Assembly (NCBI RefSeq): GCF_950100655.1
Contig: NZ_CATNLY010000001.1
Coordinates: 930,001 to 994,000 of the forward strand
DNA: 64,000 nt
Source of the DNA: Pleomorphomonas sp. T1.2MG-36
GTDB taxonomy: Bacteria; Pseudomonadota; Alphaproteobacteria; Rhizobiales; Pleomorphomonadaceae
Reading direction: 5' to 3'
Positions within the stretch are counted from its first letter, which is position 1, and every line of letters begins with the position of its first letter. The notes under the pieces are model-generated. The model saw only the letters and a list, made by a program, of their open reading frames with translations. It did no database searches and was not told where the DNA came from. A program made the position numbers and the translations under genes. Of the stretch, positions 39,599 through 48,515 are shown piece by piece.

Positions 39599-40363
39599 TC
39601 AGGTGGGAACGAGGCGCATCAGACCGGTCTCCATGAAGGAGCGGTAGAGGCCGAGGATGGTGACGACCAGCGAAGCGAGGATGGCAAGGCCGATCATGAT
39701 GGTGAGAGGCATTGCCAGGAAATAGACCTGGAACTGCGGCATCAGCTTCTGCAGCACGCCGAGACCGAGGTTGTAGACCAACGCAAACACCATGAAGGGC
39801 GCGGCGATCTGCAACGCCGTCTTGAAGGACTCGGCGATGGTCAGGATGGCGGCATCCTTGAAGTCGCCGACCGGCACCATCTCGCCGGGCGGAAACATGG
39901 TGTAGCTGCCGGCGATGCCGGCGAGCGCTACGTGGTGAAGGTCGGTGACGAAGATGATCGTCACCGCCGTCACCGACAGGAAGGACGAGATGATGGCGCC
40001 CTGCTGGCCCATGGTGGGATCGATGCTCTGGGCAAAGCCGAGGCCGATGTCGGAGGCGATGGCGGTGCCGGCCGTCTGGATCACGCTCATCAGTAGACGG
40101 GCGGTCAGTCCGATGGCGACGCCGATGATCACCTCGGCGATGAGCGCGAAGATCAGCCGGTTCATGTCGTTGGCCAGGCCGGCGGGCAGCCGGTTCGACA
40201 GGATCGGGTAGAAGACGGCCGTGAGAAGCAGCGCGAAGGTGAGACGGGCACGCGAGGAGATCGTCGGTTCGCCGATTCCGGGCATCAGCATGCACAGCGC
40301 GCCGATGCGGGCGAACAGCAGGAGGAACAGCACCGTCACGTCTGGGAGGATGCGGATGATCAT
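39599..40363 (-). CDS. fliR: flagellar export protein FliR
   Basis: This 254-residue membrane protein of the export gate (with FliP, FliQ, FlhB) has many hydrophobic helices and the conserved GLGFAQSIDPTMGQQGAIISSFLSV region. The start ATG at 40363 overlaps the fliQ stop (ATGA), indicating translational coupling; the ATG five codons upstream lies inside fliQ. Confidence 0.95.
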   Translation of the reverse strand: MIIRILPDVTVLFLLLFARIGALCMLMPGIGEPTISSRARLTFALLLTAVFYPILSNRLPAGLANDMNRLIFALIAEVIIGVAIGLTARLLMSVIQTAGTAIASDIGLGFAQSIDPTMGQQGAIISSFLSVTAVTIIFVTDLHHVALAGIAGSYTMFPPGEMVPVGDFKDAAILTIAESFKTALQIAAPFMVFALVYNLGLGVLQKLMPQFQVYFLAMPLTIMIGLAILASLVVTILGLYRSFMETGLMRLVPT

Positions 40364-40623
40364 CCCCGGATGATCCACTCGCTGATCGTCGCCATGAAGC
40401 TGTTGAGCGAATCCGCCATGAAGGGCAGCGTCAGCATCAGCACGATGAAGATGGACAGAATCTTCGGAATGAAGGCCAGCGTCTGTTCCTGGATCTGCGT
40501 CAGGGCCTGGAACAGCGACACGACGAAACCGACCGCGAGGCCGGCCAACATCACCGGCGCCGCGATCTTGATGGTCACCCAGATGGCGGTCCGGGCCAGG
40601 TCCAGAACCTCAGCGCCACCCAT
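40360..40623 (-). CDS. fliQ: flagellar export protein FliQ
   Basis: This 87-residue protein has two transmembrane helices, about residues 16-38 and 50-75, with the family signature VSLFQALTQIQEQTLAFIPKI. It assembles with FliP and FliR into the export gate. In Caulobacter the fliQ-fliR-flhB genes are a classical CtrA target; here they follow flgB-flgC-fliE in one transcription unit. Confidence 0.96.
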   Translation of the reverse strand: MGGAEVLDLARTAIWVTIKIAAPVMLAGLAVGFVVSLFQALTQIQEQTLAFIPKILSIFIVLMLTLPFMADSLNSFMATISEWIIRG

Positions 40624-40647
40624 TCGTCCGCTCCAACCGCGCCGGCA

Positions 40648-40986
40648 TCAGATCGCCATGCGCATGATTTCCTCGTAGGCCGAGATCACCTTGTCGCGCA
40701 CCGACACCATGGTATCGAGCGCCACCTCCGCTTCCGACACGGCCGTGACGACATCGATGATGTTGCCCTTGCCGGCCATGTAGCTCGCCTGCTTGGCTTC
40801 CGAGGCGTTGCCCTGATCGACCACGTCGCGCACCTGATCGCGCAGCATGCTCCCGAAATCGGGCGAGGTCACCCCGGCCGCCCCGGCAACCGCGTCGCTA
40901 GCCTGCCCCGCCTGACCGCGATTCGCCAGCCTCGACATGGCGCCATACACATTGCTGGCACTGAGCGCGGTGGTGGTGAGCGCCAT
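40648..40986 (-). CDS. fliE: flagellar hook-basal body protein FliE
   Basis: This 112-residue FliE links the MS ring to the proximal rod. The C-terminal half, KQASYMAGKGNIIDVVTAVSEAEVALDTMVSVRDKVISAYEEIMRMAI, is the conserved helical rod-type region. The N-terminal half is Ala/Gly-rich and variable, as usual. It is spaced by 24 bp from fliQ and by 85 bp from flgC. Confidence 0.95.
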   Translation of the reverse strand: MALTTTALSASNVYGAMSRLANRGQAGQASDAVAGAAGVTSPDFGSMLRDQVRDVVDQGNASEAKQASYMAGKGNIIDVVTAVSEAEVALDTMVSVRDKVISAYEEIMRMAI

Positions 40987-41071
40987 GGCGATGATCCTCC
41001 TAGGACGATTCCGGCAAAGGCGCGTCGCGGCCTTGCATCGGGATTTGCGGTGAAACGAAAGGCGGCCGCGA

Positions 41072-41482
41072 TCAGCCGCGCAGGATGTCGATGGTCTTCT
41101 GGAGCATGGCGCGCGTCGACGAAACCACGTTGAGGTTGGCCTCGTAGGTGCGCTGGGCGCTCTGCATGTCGACCATCTCGATGAGCGGCGACACGTTGGG
41201 ATACTTGACGTTGCCGCTGGTGTCGGCGGCCGGGCTGTTCGGCTCGTATTTCAGCTCGAAGTCCGAGCGGTCGGGAACCACCTTGCCGAGGCGCACCATC
41301 TCGGCGCCGAGTTCCTTGTCAAACTTCGAGGTCACCGTAGGGATCTGGCGCCGGTAGGGATCGCCGCCGGGGGTCGATGCGACCGAATCGGCGTTGGCGA
41401 CGTTCTCGGCGATGATGCGCATCCGGCCGGTCTGAACCTTGAGGCCGGCGGAGGAGATCATCAGCGTTTTCAGGAAGTCCAT
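41072..41482 (-). CDS. flgC: flagellar rod protein FlgC
   Basis: This 136-residue proximal rod protein has the N-terminal helix (LMISSAGLKVQTGRMRIIAENVANADS), with the ENVANADS signature, and the C-terminal DMQSAQRTYEANLNVVSSTRAMLQKTIDILRG that together make the coiled-coil rod interface. It lies 9 bp downstream of flgB. Confidence 0.96.
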   Translation of the reverse strand: MDFLKTLMISSAGLKVQTGRMRIIAENVANADSVASTPGGDPYRRQIPTVTSKFDKELGAEMVRLGKVVPDRSDFELKYEPNSPAADTSGNVKYPNVSPLIEMVDMQSAQRTYEANLNVVSSTRAMLQKTIDILRG

Positions 41483-41491
41483 GGCCTCACC

Positions 41492-41902
41492 TCATCTCTT
41501 GCCGACGGCGGTCTTCAGCAGGCCGATGCTGCGCTGGTAGAGCGACGTCACCGTCTGGAAGTCCATCTGGTTGCCGGTGACCTTCATCATCTGGTCTTCG
41601 AGCGACACGGCGTTTCCGTCCGGCGTCACCTCGTAGCCGCCGACCTTTTCGGGCCGGAACGGCGTGCTGTTGTCGATCAGGGGCCCTGCGATGTGCATCG
41701 GGCTGGTCAGCACGGTGGACACGCCTTCGTCCCGCTCGCCTTCCACCGCCATGCGGAAGAAGTCGGGAGCCTTGATGTCGCGCGCCCTGTAGCCCGGCGT
41801 TTCGGCGTTGGCCACGTTCTCCGCAAGCACCTTCTGCCGCGTCTCGTGGAAACGCAGTTTCCCTTTCAGGGCCTGCAAGACCGGCAGATCGGTCATCGAC
41901 AT
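41492..41902 (-). CDS. flgB: flagellar rod protein FlgB
   Basis: This 136-residue proximal rod protein has the N-terminal VLAENVANAETPGYRARDI and C-terminal FQTVTSLYQRSIGLLKTAVGKR. It is the first gene of the flgB-flgC-fliE-fliQ-fliR-flhB unit and is divergent from fliO across a 399-bp control region containing a CtrA box. Confidence 0.95.
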   Translation of the reverse strand: MSMTDLPVLQALKGKLRFHETRQKVLAENVANAETPGYRARDIKAPDFFRMAVEGERDEGVSTVLTSPMHIAGPLIDNSTPFRPEKVGGYEVTPDGNAVSLEDQMMKVTGNQMDFQTVTSLYQRSIGLLKTAVGKR

Positions 41903-42013
41903 CGAAAGAACTCACCGCAATTGGCGCCCAAGCCGGCCGCCTGATACACCGCATGGGGAGCGGCACCCTGAAAGTCGCGGCCCGTCACAAGGATTCGCAA
42001 CTTGAAAACCGTA

Positions 42014-42027
42014 GGCAATATTTGCCG
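42014..42027. promoter_or_regulatory. GGCA-N5-TGCC dyad in flgB/fliO region
   Basis: GGCAATATTTGCCG is an inverted repeat of GGCA and TGCC with a 5-bp centre, next to a CtrA box. It matches the shape of the candidate FlbD-type elements upstream of flgF and flgI. No good sigma-54 promoter accompanies it; TGGCAC occurs at 42262-42267 but without a TTGC -12 element. Confidence 0.35.
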
Positions 42028-42036
42028 AGTTCAGGG

Positions 42037-42052
42037 TTAATGAATGGTTAAC
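42037..42052. promoter_or_regulatory. CtrA box, flgB/fliO divergent region
   Basis: TTAATGAATGGTTAAC fits TTAA-N7-TTAAC, the full CtrA recognition site. On the minus strand it also contains the exact octamer TTAACCAT. It lies 135 bp upstream of flgB and 250 bp upstream of fliO. The CtrA activator kinase gene cckA is 4 kb away. Confidence 0.7.
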
Positions 42053-42301
42053 AATCCTTTCTTCTACCCTCAGAGAGACTTGAAAAACGCCCGATTTGGC
42101 TGATAGCTGGGAAAAAGTGCCTAATGGGCCTATGGTTGCGCTCTGCAACGCCCTGGTGATCGGAGAGGTGTCGGAGCCAAGCGGAATGAAGCGAGCGGCA
42201 ACGGAAGACGTTTCCGAATAATTTCCCATTTCGAGATAAACCGGCTATCGACTTGACGAACTGGCACCTTCAACGAAACAGGTCTTGAGTGGAAAAGTGA
42301 G

Positions 42302-43603
42302 ATGCAGGATTTGCTGGTAACTTGGTTTGGTGCCACGGGAGCAACCGTCGTGCGCTACGCCCTGGCCCTCGTGGTGGTAGCCGGGTTGCTCCTGCTGCTC
42401 CGCTGGGTCCTCCGCAACTACGCCGTTGGCGGCCAGCTGTCGATCGGTCGGAGCCGCCATAACCGGCTGACGATCGTCGAGCAGATCGCCCTTGACCAAC
42501 GCCGGCGCCTGCTGCTGGTGCGCCGCGATGGCGTCGAGCACCTGATTTTGGTGGGAGGCGGCAACGACCTCGTCGTCGAGCCGACCATCATCAGGGGCGT
42601 TCCGGTCGGCAGCCTGGGACGGACCGCCCGGCCGGCGGCCCATGCAGCGACCACGGCCGAGGATGCCGAGCCCGCCGCCGCCGATACGCCCGCCATGGCG
42701 ACCGCTCCCGTCTCGCCAATGGTCGAAGCGCCCGCCGCCGCCCGTCCCGTGCCGATTCCCAGGCAGCCTGCCGCCGTCGAGCCCGTCCGTCCCGCCTTCC
42801 CCTCGCATGTGGCCGGCGAGCATCCGAAGGCCACGTCGATCCAGGCCCGCCTCAACCGCGTCCAGCCCCGGACGCCGGAGGCCGCCCGCAGCGCGCCGGC
42901 ATCGCCCTACATCCCGCCGGAAGCCCACCGCGTCGAGCCGACCATCGCCCCCATTTCGCCCATCGTGTCCGACGCTCAGACGGCGGATCGCGCCGAACCC
43001 GCGCACGAGGCGCCACAGGCGGAGCGCAAGGCTGAACCCCTGCGCGTCGTTCCCGCCGACGAGCCCAGTTCCTCCACCGACGAAGGCCCCGGCTTCGACG
43101 ATCTCGCCCGCCAGCTCGACGAGGCGCTGAAAAGCGAGATCGCGGAAATGAAGATCGAGGCGGCCGAGCAGCCCGTCGCGCCGGAGCCGAAACCCAGGAC
43201 CGAGCCGCCGAAGCCGGTTGCCGCCGCCGCGTCGGCGTGGCTTCGGCCGCGGGCGACTCAGACGCCGCGTCCGATCGCGCCGCGCGAACCGGTGGTCGCC
43301 CGTGAACCGACGGTGCCGCGCGAGCCCGTGATCAGCCGCGAGCCGACGCCGGTTCGCGAGCCCTTGGCGCCAGCCGCCCCCGCCCGCTCGCTGCTCAGGC
43401 CGCATGTCGCCGAGCCCCGGGCGGTCGAGCCGACGCCAGAGCCGTCCGTGGCCCCGGAACCGGTGGTCGCGCCCCGGGCGGCCGACAAGCCGGTCGAGAT
43501 GCCTGAAGAGGACGTCCGCAACAGCACCGAGTTCTCCTCGCTGGAAGACGAGATGGCCCGTCTGCTCGACGATCTGGCCGGCGATTCCAAGGGAAAACGC
43601 TGA
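42302..43603 (+). CDS. fliO: FliO-like flagellar biosynthesis protein, long form
   Basis: This 433-residue protein has one transmembrane helix (residues ~16-35) and a conserved FliO core (LSIGRSRHNRLTIVEQIALDQRRRLLLVRRDGVEHLILVGGGNDLVVE, ~47-94). FliO helps assemble the FliP-containing export gate. The remaining ~330 residues are Pro/Ala/Glu-rich and likely disordered, with a run of REP-type repeats near residues 325-360 (EPVVAREP, VPREPVISREP). Typical FliO is about 100-150 residues, so the tail is unusual. fliP follows after 170 bp. Confidence 0.88.
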   Translation: MQDLLVTWFGATGATVVRYALALVVVAGLLLLLRWVLRNYAVGGQLSIGRSRHNRLTIVEQIALDQRRRLLLVRRDGVEHLILVGGGNDLVVEPTIIRGVPVGSLGRTARPAAHAATTAEDAEPAAADTPAMATAPVSPMVEAPAAARPVPIPRQPAAVEPVRPAFPSHVAGEHPKATSIQARLNRVQPRTPEAARSAPASPYIPPEAHRVEPTIAPISPIVSDAQTADRAEPAHEAPQAERKAEPLRVVPADEPSSSTDEGPGFDDLARQLDEALKSEIAEMKIEAAEQPVAPEPKPRTEPPKPVAAAASAWLRPRATQTPRPIAPREPVVAREPTVPREPVISREPTPVREPLAPAAPARSLLRPHVAEPRAVEPTPEPSVAPEPVVAPRAADKPVEMPEEDVRNSTEFSSLEDEMARLLDDLAGDSKGKR

Positions 43604-43773
43604 TCGCGTCTCCGCTTTCATTGCCTGTCGCCTTGAGCCGGTCGCCGGCCGGGGCGACAGTGTCGCGAGAAGCCGGATGATTCGCGTCCGGCCGTGATCG
43701 GGCGCCGTTGCACCGATCCTCTCGGATAGACGCGATGACGACCGGCGACGACGGAACGGACAATCAGGAGGCG

Positions 43774-44550
43774 ATGGCGGTTGCACGCGGCCGCCGTGGC
43801 GGCGTCCGGCGGGTCCTCATCCTCCTTGGTCCGCTTCTCCTCGGCCTCATGTGGCTGGGCCTTTCGTCCGGCCTGGCTCTCGCCCAGGACGTCAGCATCT
43901 CGCTCGGTCAAGGATCGACACTGACCGAACGCGCGGTTCAGCTCGTCGGTCTGCTCACCGTTCTCAGCCTTGCGCCGTCGATCGTCGTGATGATGACGTC
44001 GTTCACGCGAATCGTCGTCGTGCTGTCTCTGCTGAGATCGGCCATCGGCCTGCAAACCGCTCCTCCGAACGCGGTGATGATTTCGCTGGCGCTGTTCCTC
44101 ACCGCCTTCATCATGGCTCCGACCTTCCAGGAAGCCTACACCAACGGCATAGAGCCGGTGGTGAACAACCAGATCGAGCTGACCGAGGGCTTCACCCGCA
44201 CCATGCAGCCGATGCGGGCCTTCATGTTGGCTCACGCCCGTGAATCCGACCTGCGCCTGTTCGTCGACCTCGCCGGCCTGCCACAGCCGGAAAGCCAGGA
44301 AGATTTGGAAACCCGGATCATCATCCCCGCCTTCATGATCTCCGAGCTGCGCCGCGCCTTCGAGATCGGCTTCCTGATCTACCTGCCCTTCCTGATCATC
44401 GACATGGTGGTGGCGTCGATCCTGATGGCCATGGGCATGATGATGCTGCCGCCACAGGTGGTGTCGCTGCCGTTCAAGCTGATCTTCTTCGTGCTGGTCG
44501 ACGGCTGGGCGATGCTCGCCGGCAGCCTCGTTCGAAGTTACGTCGGCTGA
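43774..44550 (+). CDS. fliP: flagellar export protein FliP
   Basis: This 258-residue core export-gate protein has an N-terminal signal sequence (ending GLALAQ), then the family signatures TSFTRIVVVLSLLRSAIGLQTAPPN and PAFMISELRRAFEIGFLIYLPFLIIDMVVASILMAMGMMMLPP. AGGAGG lies very close (2 bp) to ATG 43774, and an ATG at 43735 gives a longer form, so the start is uncertain. It converges with the TPR-protein gene 23 bp beyond its stop. Confidence 0.95.
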   Translation: MAVARGRRGGVRRVLILLGPLLLGLMWLGLSSGLALAQDVSISLGQGSTLTERAVQLVGLLTVLSLAPSIVVMMTSFTRIVVVLSLLRSAIGLQTAPPNAVMISLALFLTAFIMAPTFQEAYTNGIEPVVNNQIELTEGFTRTMQPMRAFMLAHARESDLRLFVDLAGLPQPESQEDLETRIIIPAFMISELRRAFEIGFLIYLPFLIIDMVVASILMAMGMMMLPPQVVSLPFKLIFFVLVDGWAMLAGSLVRSYVG

Positions 44551-44573
44551 ACCCGAGGCACGCGTCCTGACCT

Positions 44574-47500
44574 TCAGCCTGCGCTGGTCGCGCCGCCAGC
44601 GTCCACCGACGCGTTGGACTCGGGAGGCTTCGGCGCAGTGCCGTCGGGAGACGTAACCATGTCCGGCTTATCGCCGTTTCCGACGTCGAGATAGCGCTTT
44701 CTGTAATCGGCGAGGAAGCTCTTCATGGTGTCGGCGTCGGCGATCGACTTGACGATGCTCTGGAAATCGCTGCCGCTTGCCACGATCGGGCCGGTCACCG
44801 CATCGAACGCCGAGCCGTTGGCCGTTGGCGCCATCTTCTCGGTGTATTTCGACCGGAGGCGGTCGACGCTCATGCGGTCGCCGGCCAGAGTGTAGGCGAT
44901 GCCCGCCTTGAGCACGGCCAGTTGCTCGCTGTCGCTGAGCGGCATGGCGTCGGTCCAGCGGCCGCCCAAGGTGCGTTCGTAAGCCGTTCCAGCATCGGCA
45001 TAGCGGTCGGCCGACCAGAGAATATCCGCCTTGAGACGTCCTATCTCGACGCCGTCAAGCGGCGCCAGCACTTCGAGTGCTCCGTCGGGATTGCCCGACT
45101 CGGCCATGGCCTTGGCCTCGACGGTGCGCCGTTGCCGTTCGATCGCCACCGGGAGTGAAGCCTGTCGCGTGGTCGACAGCGTGAACATCGCCTTGTCCGG
45201 CCGATCGTCGAGCAGATAGACGAGGGCGAGATCGGCGGCCACCTGGGCGCGGGCGGCGCCACGCAGGCGGTTCTTCACCTGGTACTCCAGCAACGAGGCA
45301 GCCTGCGGCAGAAGATCGACCCCGACGAGGCGATCGGCCAGCTTGCGCACCATGGCGTCGCCCCGCCGTCCGCTCGGCGTCAGCTCGCGATAGTCGTAAT
45401 AGAGCGACAACGCCTGGACCGGGCTGAGGTTGGAATTCTTGTTGTCCAGGAAGACTTGAGAGAAGGCCACCTGCATCTCTTCCGTCATCTGACGGGAGGT
45501 CGTGGAGTTCGGGTTCACCTGCTCGGCAACGCGCATCACCTCGAAGGCGCGGCGATAGTCGCCGTTCTCGATCGAGTACTGACCGAGCAACCGCAGCGTC
45601 TTGAGCTCCAACTCGTCGCCGCGCCAGCTGACGGCCAGCTGTTCCAGCCGGTCGATGGCCTGGGCCAGGGTGATCAGGCCTTCGCGCCGCTGCAACTGCA
45701 CGAGGCGATAGGTGGCCTCGGCGGCAACCGGTCCCTTGTCCTCCCGCACGATGTTCGACAACAGCGTCACGGCATCCATGGCGTGGCCGGCCGCGTCGCG
45801 CGCCAGGGCATTGAGAAGATCGAGGCGGGCATGCTCACCGGCGCTGACGCTGTTCGGGTCGAGCCTCGCCAGGAGGTCGCGCGCCGTGGTGTAGTCCTTG
45901 AGGTCGATGGCCGACGCGATGTGGCTCAAGGCGTAGCGCCGCTGGATGACCGGCGGATAGGCGCCGATCACGGCGTCGCCCTTGGCGAACTCCGCTGCCG
46001 CCTCGTCGTGACGGCCGAGATCGCTGAGCGCCATGGCCTTCCACACCGATGCGTCAGGACTGTCGGCAAACTCGCGGCGATCCAGCTGCTTCAGCGTCTG
46101 CTCGGGCCGATAGGTGAAGTACTCGCCGCCCGCCCTCAACGCGGCCATGCGGTCCGACACGGTCTCTTCCGGCGCCAGCTTGCCGATCAGATCCAGAATG
46201 CCGGTGGTCTCCGGTCCGAGACCCTGGGCCAGCGCAAAGGTCGCCGCCTTGTACCAGCGATCGACGCGTTCGGGCAGATCGCGCGCCTGGGTGACGTCGG
46301 TCATCAGCTTGTGACGAGCCTGCCAGTAGCCGCCGGGATCGACGTTGCGGGCATCCCCGAAATCGATGACGGCCGCCTTTCGGGCGACCGAGGAACCGAG
46401 CGCGGCCGGCAGATCGAACAGCGTCGCTTTCTTTTCCTCGGCGAGCGTCGACACCGCCAGCCCTCCGGGCCGGCCGATGGACACCAGGATGCCGTCGGAG
46501 GTCACTGCCAGGTCGTCGACCTTGGGCAGAAGCGCAAGGCCGTGGATCGAGGCGAGTGCGTCCAGTTCGGTGAACGAGTGCGGCTTGACGAGGCCGCGCG
46601 CCTGCCCTTTGCCGGTCACCACGATGACCGTGTCCTCGCTGCTCGGATCGGTCAGCCTGTGAATGCGGGAGACCGGGCCGAAGGGTATGTCGAGCGACTT
46701 CGATCCATCCGGATGGACCTGCCGGCCGATCGACAGCGGCCGGGTCGGGTCGGTCACCAGTTCGCCGATCGTCATCACCCACTTGGGACCGTCGGGACTC
46801 ATGGTCGACACGTAGCGGTCGATCATGTCGACGCGGATGAGCTGGGCGCCATCGAGCGTGGTCGGCTCGATGCTGCGGGCGAACCCGACGAACGCATCCT
46901 GCAACGTGGCCGCATCGATCGGCGCCGCGTCGTCAAACACCAGCCAGAGGGTGCTGTCGCGCATGAACAGCGCCGCGCCGACTTCCTTCTTGTAGGGAAA
47001 GGTGATGTGGACTGCCTGGCCGACCCGCTCGGACTCGACGCGGATGACGCCATCGACCAGAGCCCGCGCCACCGCGTTCTCCGGCAGCTCGGCAAGGTCG
47101 GTGCGCGGCTTGTCGGCCGATGCGACCACCACCGGCCGCGCCGGTGCCGTCGCAGGCTGGGCGTCGGGCTGCTGCGGGGCGGCGATGGCACTCTCCGCGA
47201 TCGGGGCCGGATGCTCGGGAGTCGCGTCCGGTTTGGCAACGGCGGCGACGTCATGCGCGGTGGTCGGCGCATCGGGGGCTGCAATGGTCGACGAAGGATC
47301 GGCGTGCGGCGCGGCAGGATCCGCAGCGGGAGCGGCATGATCGGCCACCGACGCCGCCGGAGCGGCGGGATCCGCAACCGGGGCGGCAGGTACGGCAGCC
47401 GGCGCATCGTGACCGCCCGCGCTCACGGCCTGCGTGGCGCCAGCGGGAACGGCTGGCAACGGTGCGACCGCCGCCTGCAAGGCGCGATCGAGCGGGGTCA

Positions 47501-48377
47501 TCGTGGCCGGGTTGTCCGGGCCGCGCACATCGACGACATAGCTGTCGTCGTCCTTGTAGGCGCGGACGTCCGCAACGCTGTCGGTGAGGATGTGGACGAC
47601 CAAGCCCTGTTCGCCCTGCTCCGCGGTGATGTCGTTGACGAACGGCGGCGGGTCGGAACGGATCATCGAAAGATCGGGCATTCCCACCCGGTTGAACCGC
47701 AGATCTACGCCGAGATCGGTGCGCCGGAAGTCGACGTCAAACGGCACGTTCCACTTGAAGTTCAGGCGGCTGAAGGTGGGTGCCTTCGCAGCCGTGACAT
47801 CGACCCGAATGGGCTTTTCGGTTTCCGCAATGAGCTTCTGCGCCGCCGCGGCGGCCTTGGCCATCTCGTCGGCCTTCATGGCCAGCGCCGCCACCACCTC
47901 GTCCGGCAGGCGCGGCGGCTCGCCCTTCCAGGTGGCGGGCAGGAAGTCCACGAACAGCTGCGGCCCGGCCTCCATCACGTTGACCTTCACCGAGCGGGCC
48001 AGCGCCATGCGGACGCCGAGGCCGTCGGGATCGGTACGCACGATCAGCACGTAATTGGCAAGCCGCGTCACCGCCGCCTCGGCGTTGAGGGAGACCGGCT
48101 GGTCGAACTGGATCACCAACACGCCGCTGTCCGACGTCACCTTGTGCGGCGGCAGAAGGTTGAGGTTGGGAAAGGTCAGAACCATGCGGCCGAAGTCGGG
48201 GCCGGACCTGAAGTCGACGTTGACCGGTTCGGCGGTCGTCTGTGGCGTCGTCGCCTGCGCCATGGTCATGTCCGGCGCGCCGATCGTCGCAAGGCAGAGC
48301 GCAGCGGCGACGGCCACATGACGGACCGACGACCGAATACGCAACGCAGCCTCACGCAGCAACCGGGCACAACGCAT
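44574..48377 (-). CDS. large periplasmic AMIN-like/TPR protein of flagellar operon
   Basis: This 1267-residue protein has a signal peptide (ending IGAPDMTMAQ). Residues ~45-310 contain an AMIN-like segment (GRMVLTFPNLNLLPPHKV, LVIQFDQPVSLN). Residues ~310-430 are an Ala/Pro/Asp/His-rich linker. A second beta-rich region follows, then tetratricopeptide-like helical repeats (~690-1180). Related long proteins appear beside motE-type genes in other Hyphomicrobiales, but the function is unknown to me. Its place at the end of the fliL-fliM-DUF6468-motE transcription unit suggests a periplasmic scaffold near the motor. ATG 48377 is chosen for GGGGTG upstream. Confidence 0.75.
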   Translation of the reverse strand: MRCARLLREAALRIRSSVRHVAVAAALCLATIGAPDMTMAQATTPQTTAEPVNVDFRSGPDFGRMVLTFPNLNLLPPHKVTSDSGVLVIQFDQPVSLNAEAAVTRLANYVLIVRTDPDGLGVRMALARSVKVNVMEAGPQLFVDFLPATWKGEPPRLPDEVVAALAMKADEMAKAAAAAQKLIAETEKPIRVDVTAAKAPTFSRLNFKWNVPFDVDFRRTDLGVDLRFNRVGMPDLSMIRSDPPPFVNDITAEQGEQGLVVHILTDSVADVRAYKDDDSYVVDVRGPDNPATMTPLDRALQAAVAPLPAVPAGATQAVSAGGHDAPAAVPAAPVADPAAPAASVADHAAPAADPAAPHADPSSTIAAPDAPTTAHDVAAVAKPDATPEHPAPIAESAIAAPQQPDAQPATAPARPVVVASADKPRTDLAELPENAVARALVDGVIRVESERVGQAVHITFPYKKEVGAALFMRDSTLWLVFDDAAPIDAATLQDAFVGFARSIEPTTLDGAQLIRVDMIDRYVSTMSPDGPKWVMTIGELVTDPTRPLSIGRQVHPDGSKSLDIPFGPVSRIHRLTDPSSEDTVIVVTGKGQARGLVKPHSFTELDALASIHGLALLPKVDDLAVTSDGILVSIGRPGGLAVSTLAEEKKATLFDLPAALGSSVARKAAVIDFGDARNVDPGGYWQARHKLMTDVTQARDLPERVDRWYKAATFALAQGLGPETTGILDLIGKLAPEETVSDRMAALRAGGEYFTYRPEQTLKQLDRREFADSPDASVWKAMALSDLGRHDEAAAEFAKGDAVIGAYPPVIQRRYALSHIASAIDLKDYTTARDLLARLDPNSVSAGEHARLDLLNALARDAAGHAMDAVTLLSNIVREDKGPVAAEATYRLVQLQRREGLITLAQAIDRLEQLAVSWRGDELELKTLRLLGQYSIENGDYRRAFEVMRVAEQVNPNSTTSRQMTEEMQVAFSQVFLDNKNSNLSPVQALSLYYDYRELTPSGRRGDAMVRKLADRLVGVDLLPQAASLLEYQVKNRLRGAARAQVAADLALVYLLDDRPDKAMFTLSTTRQASLPVAIERQRRTVEAKAMAESGNPDGALEVLAPLDGVEIGRLKADILWSADRYADAGTAYERTLGGRWTDAMPLSDSEQLAVLKAGIAYTLAGDRMSVDRLRSKYTEKMAPTANGSAFDAVTGPIVASGSDFQSIVKSIADADTMKSFLADYRKRYLDVGNGDKPDMVTSPDGTAPKPPESNASVDAGGATSAG

Positions 48378-48515
48378 GAACACACCCCGATGGCGCCGAA
48401 ACACACCGGCGCTCCGGGAAGCCTAGGAGACATGCGCTTAATTTGCGGTTACTTCCGCCCCGAAAACGACCGGATTTTCAGGGAAATGGAGCTCGCTCCA
48501 CTGCCTTGGCAACCC

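Noticed and set aside
41990..42012. Minus-strand sigma-54 promoter for flgB
   Set aside because: GG-N10-GC spacing exists, but the -24 element is CGGTTT, too far from TGGCAC.
42262..42276. Sigma-54 promoter upstream of fliO (TGGCAC present)
   Set aside because: The -12 position reads ACGA rather than TTGC, so the required GC is broken.
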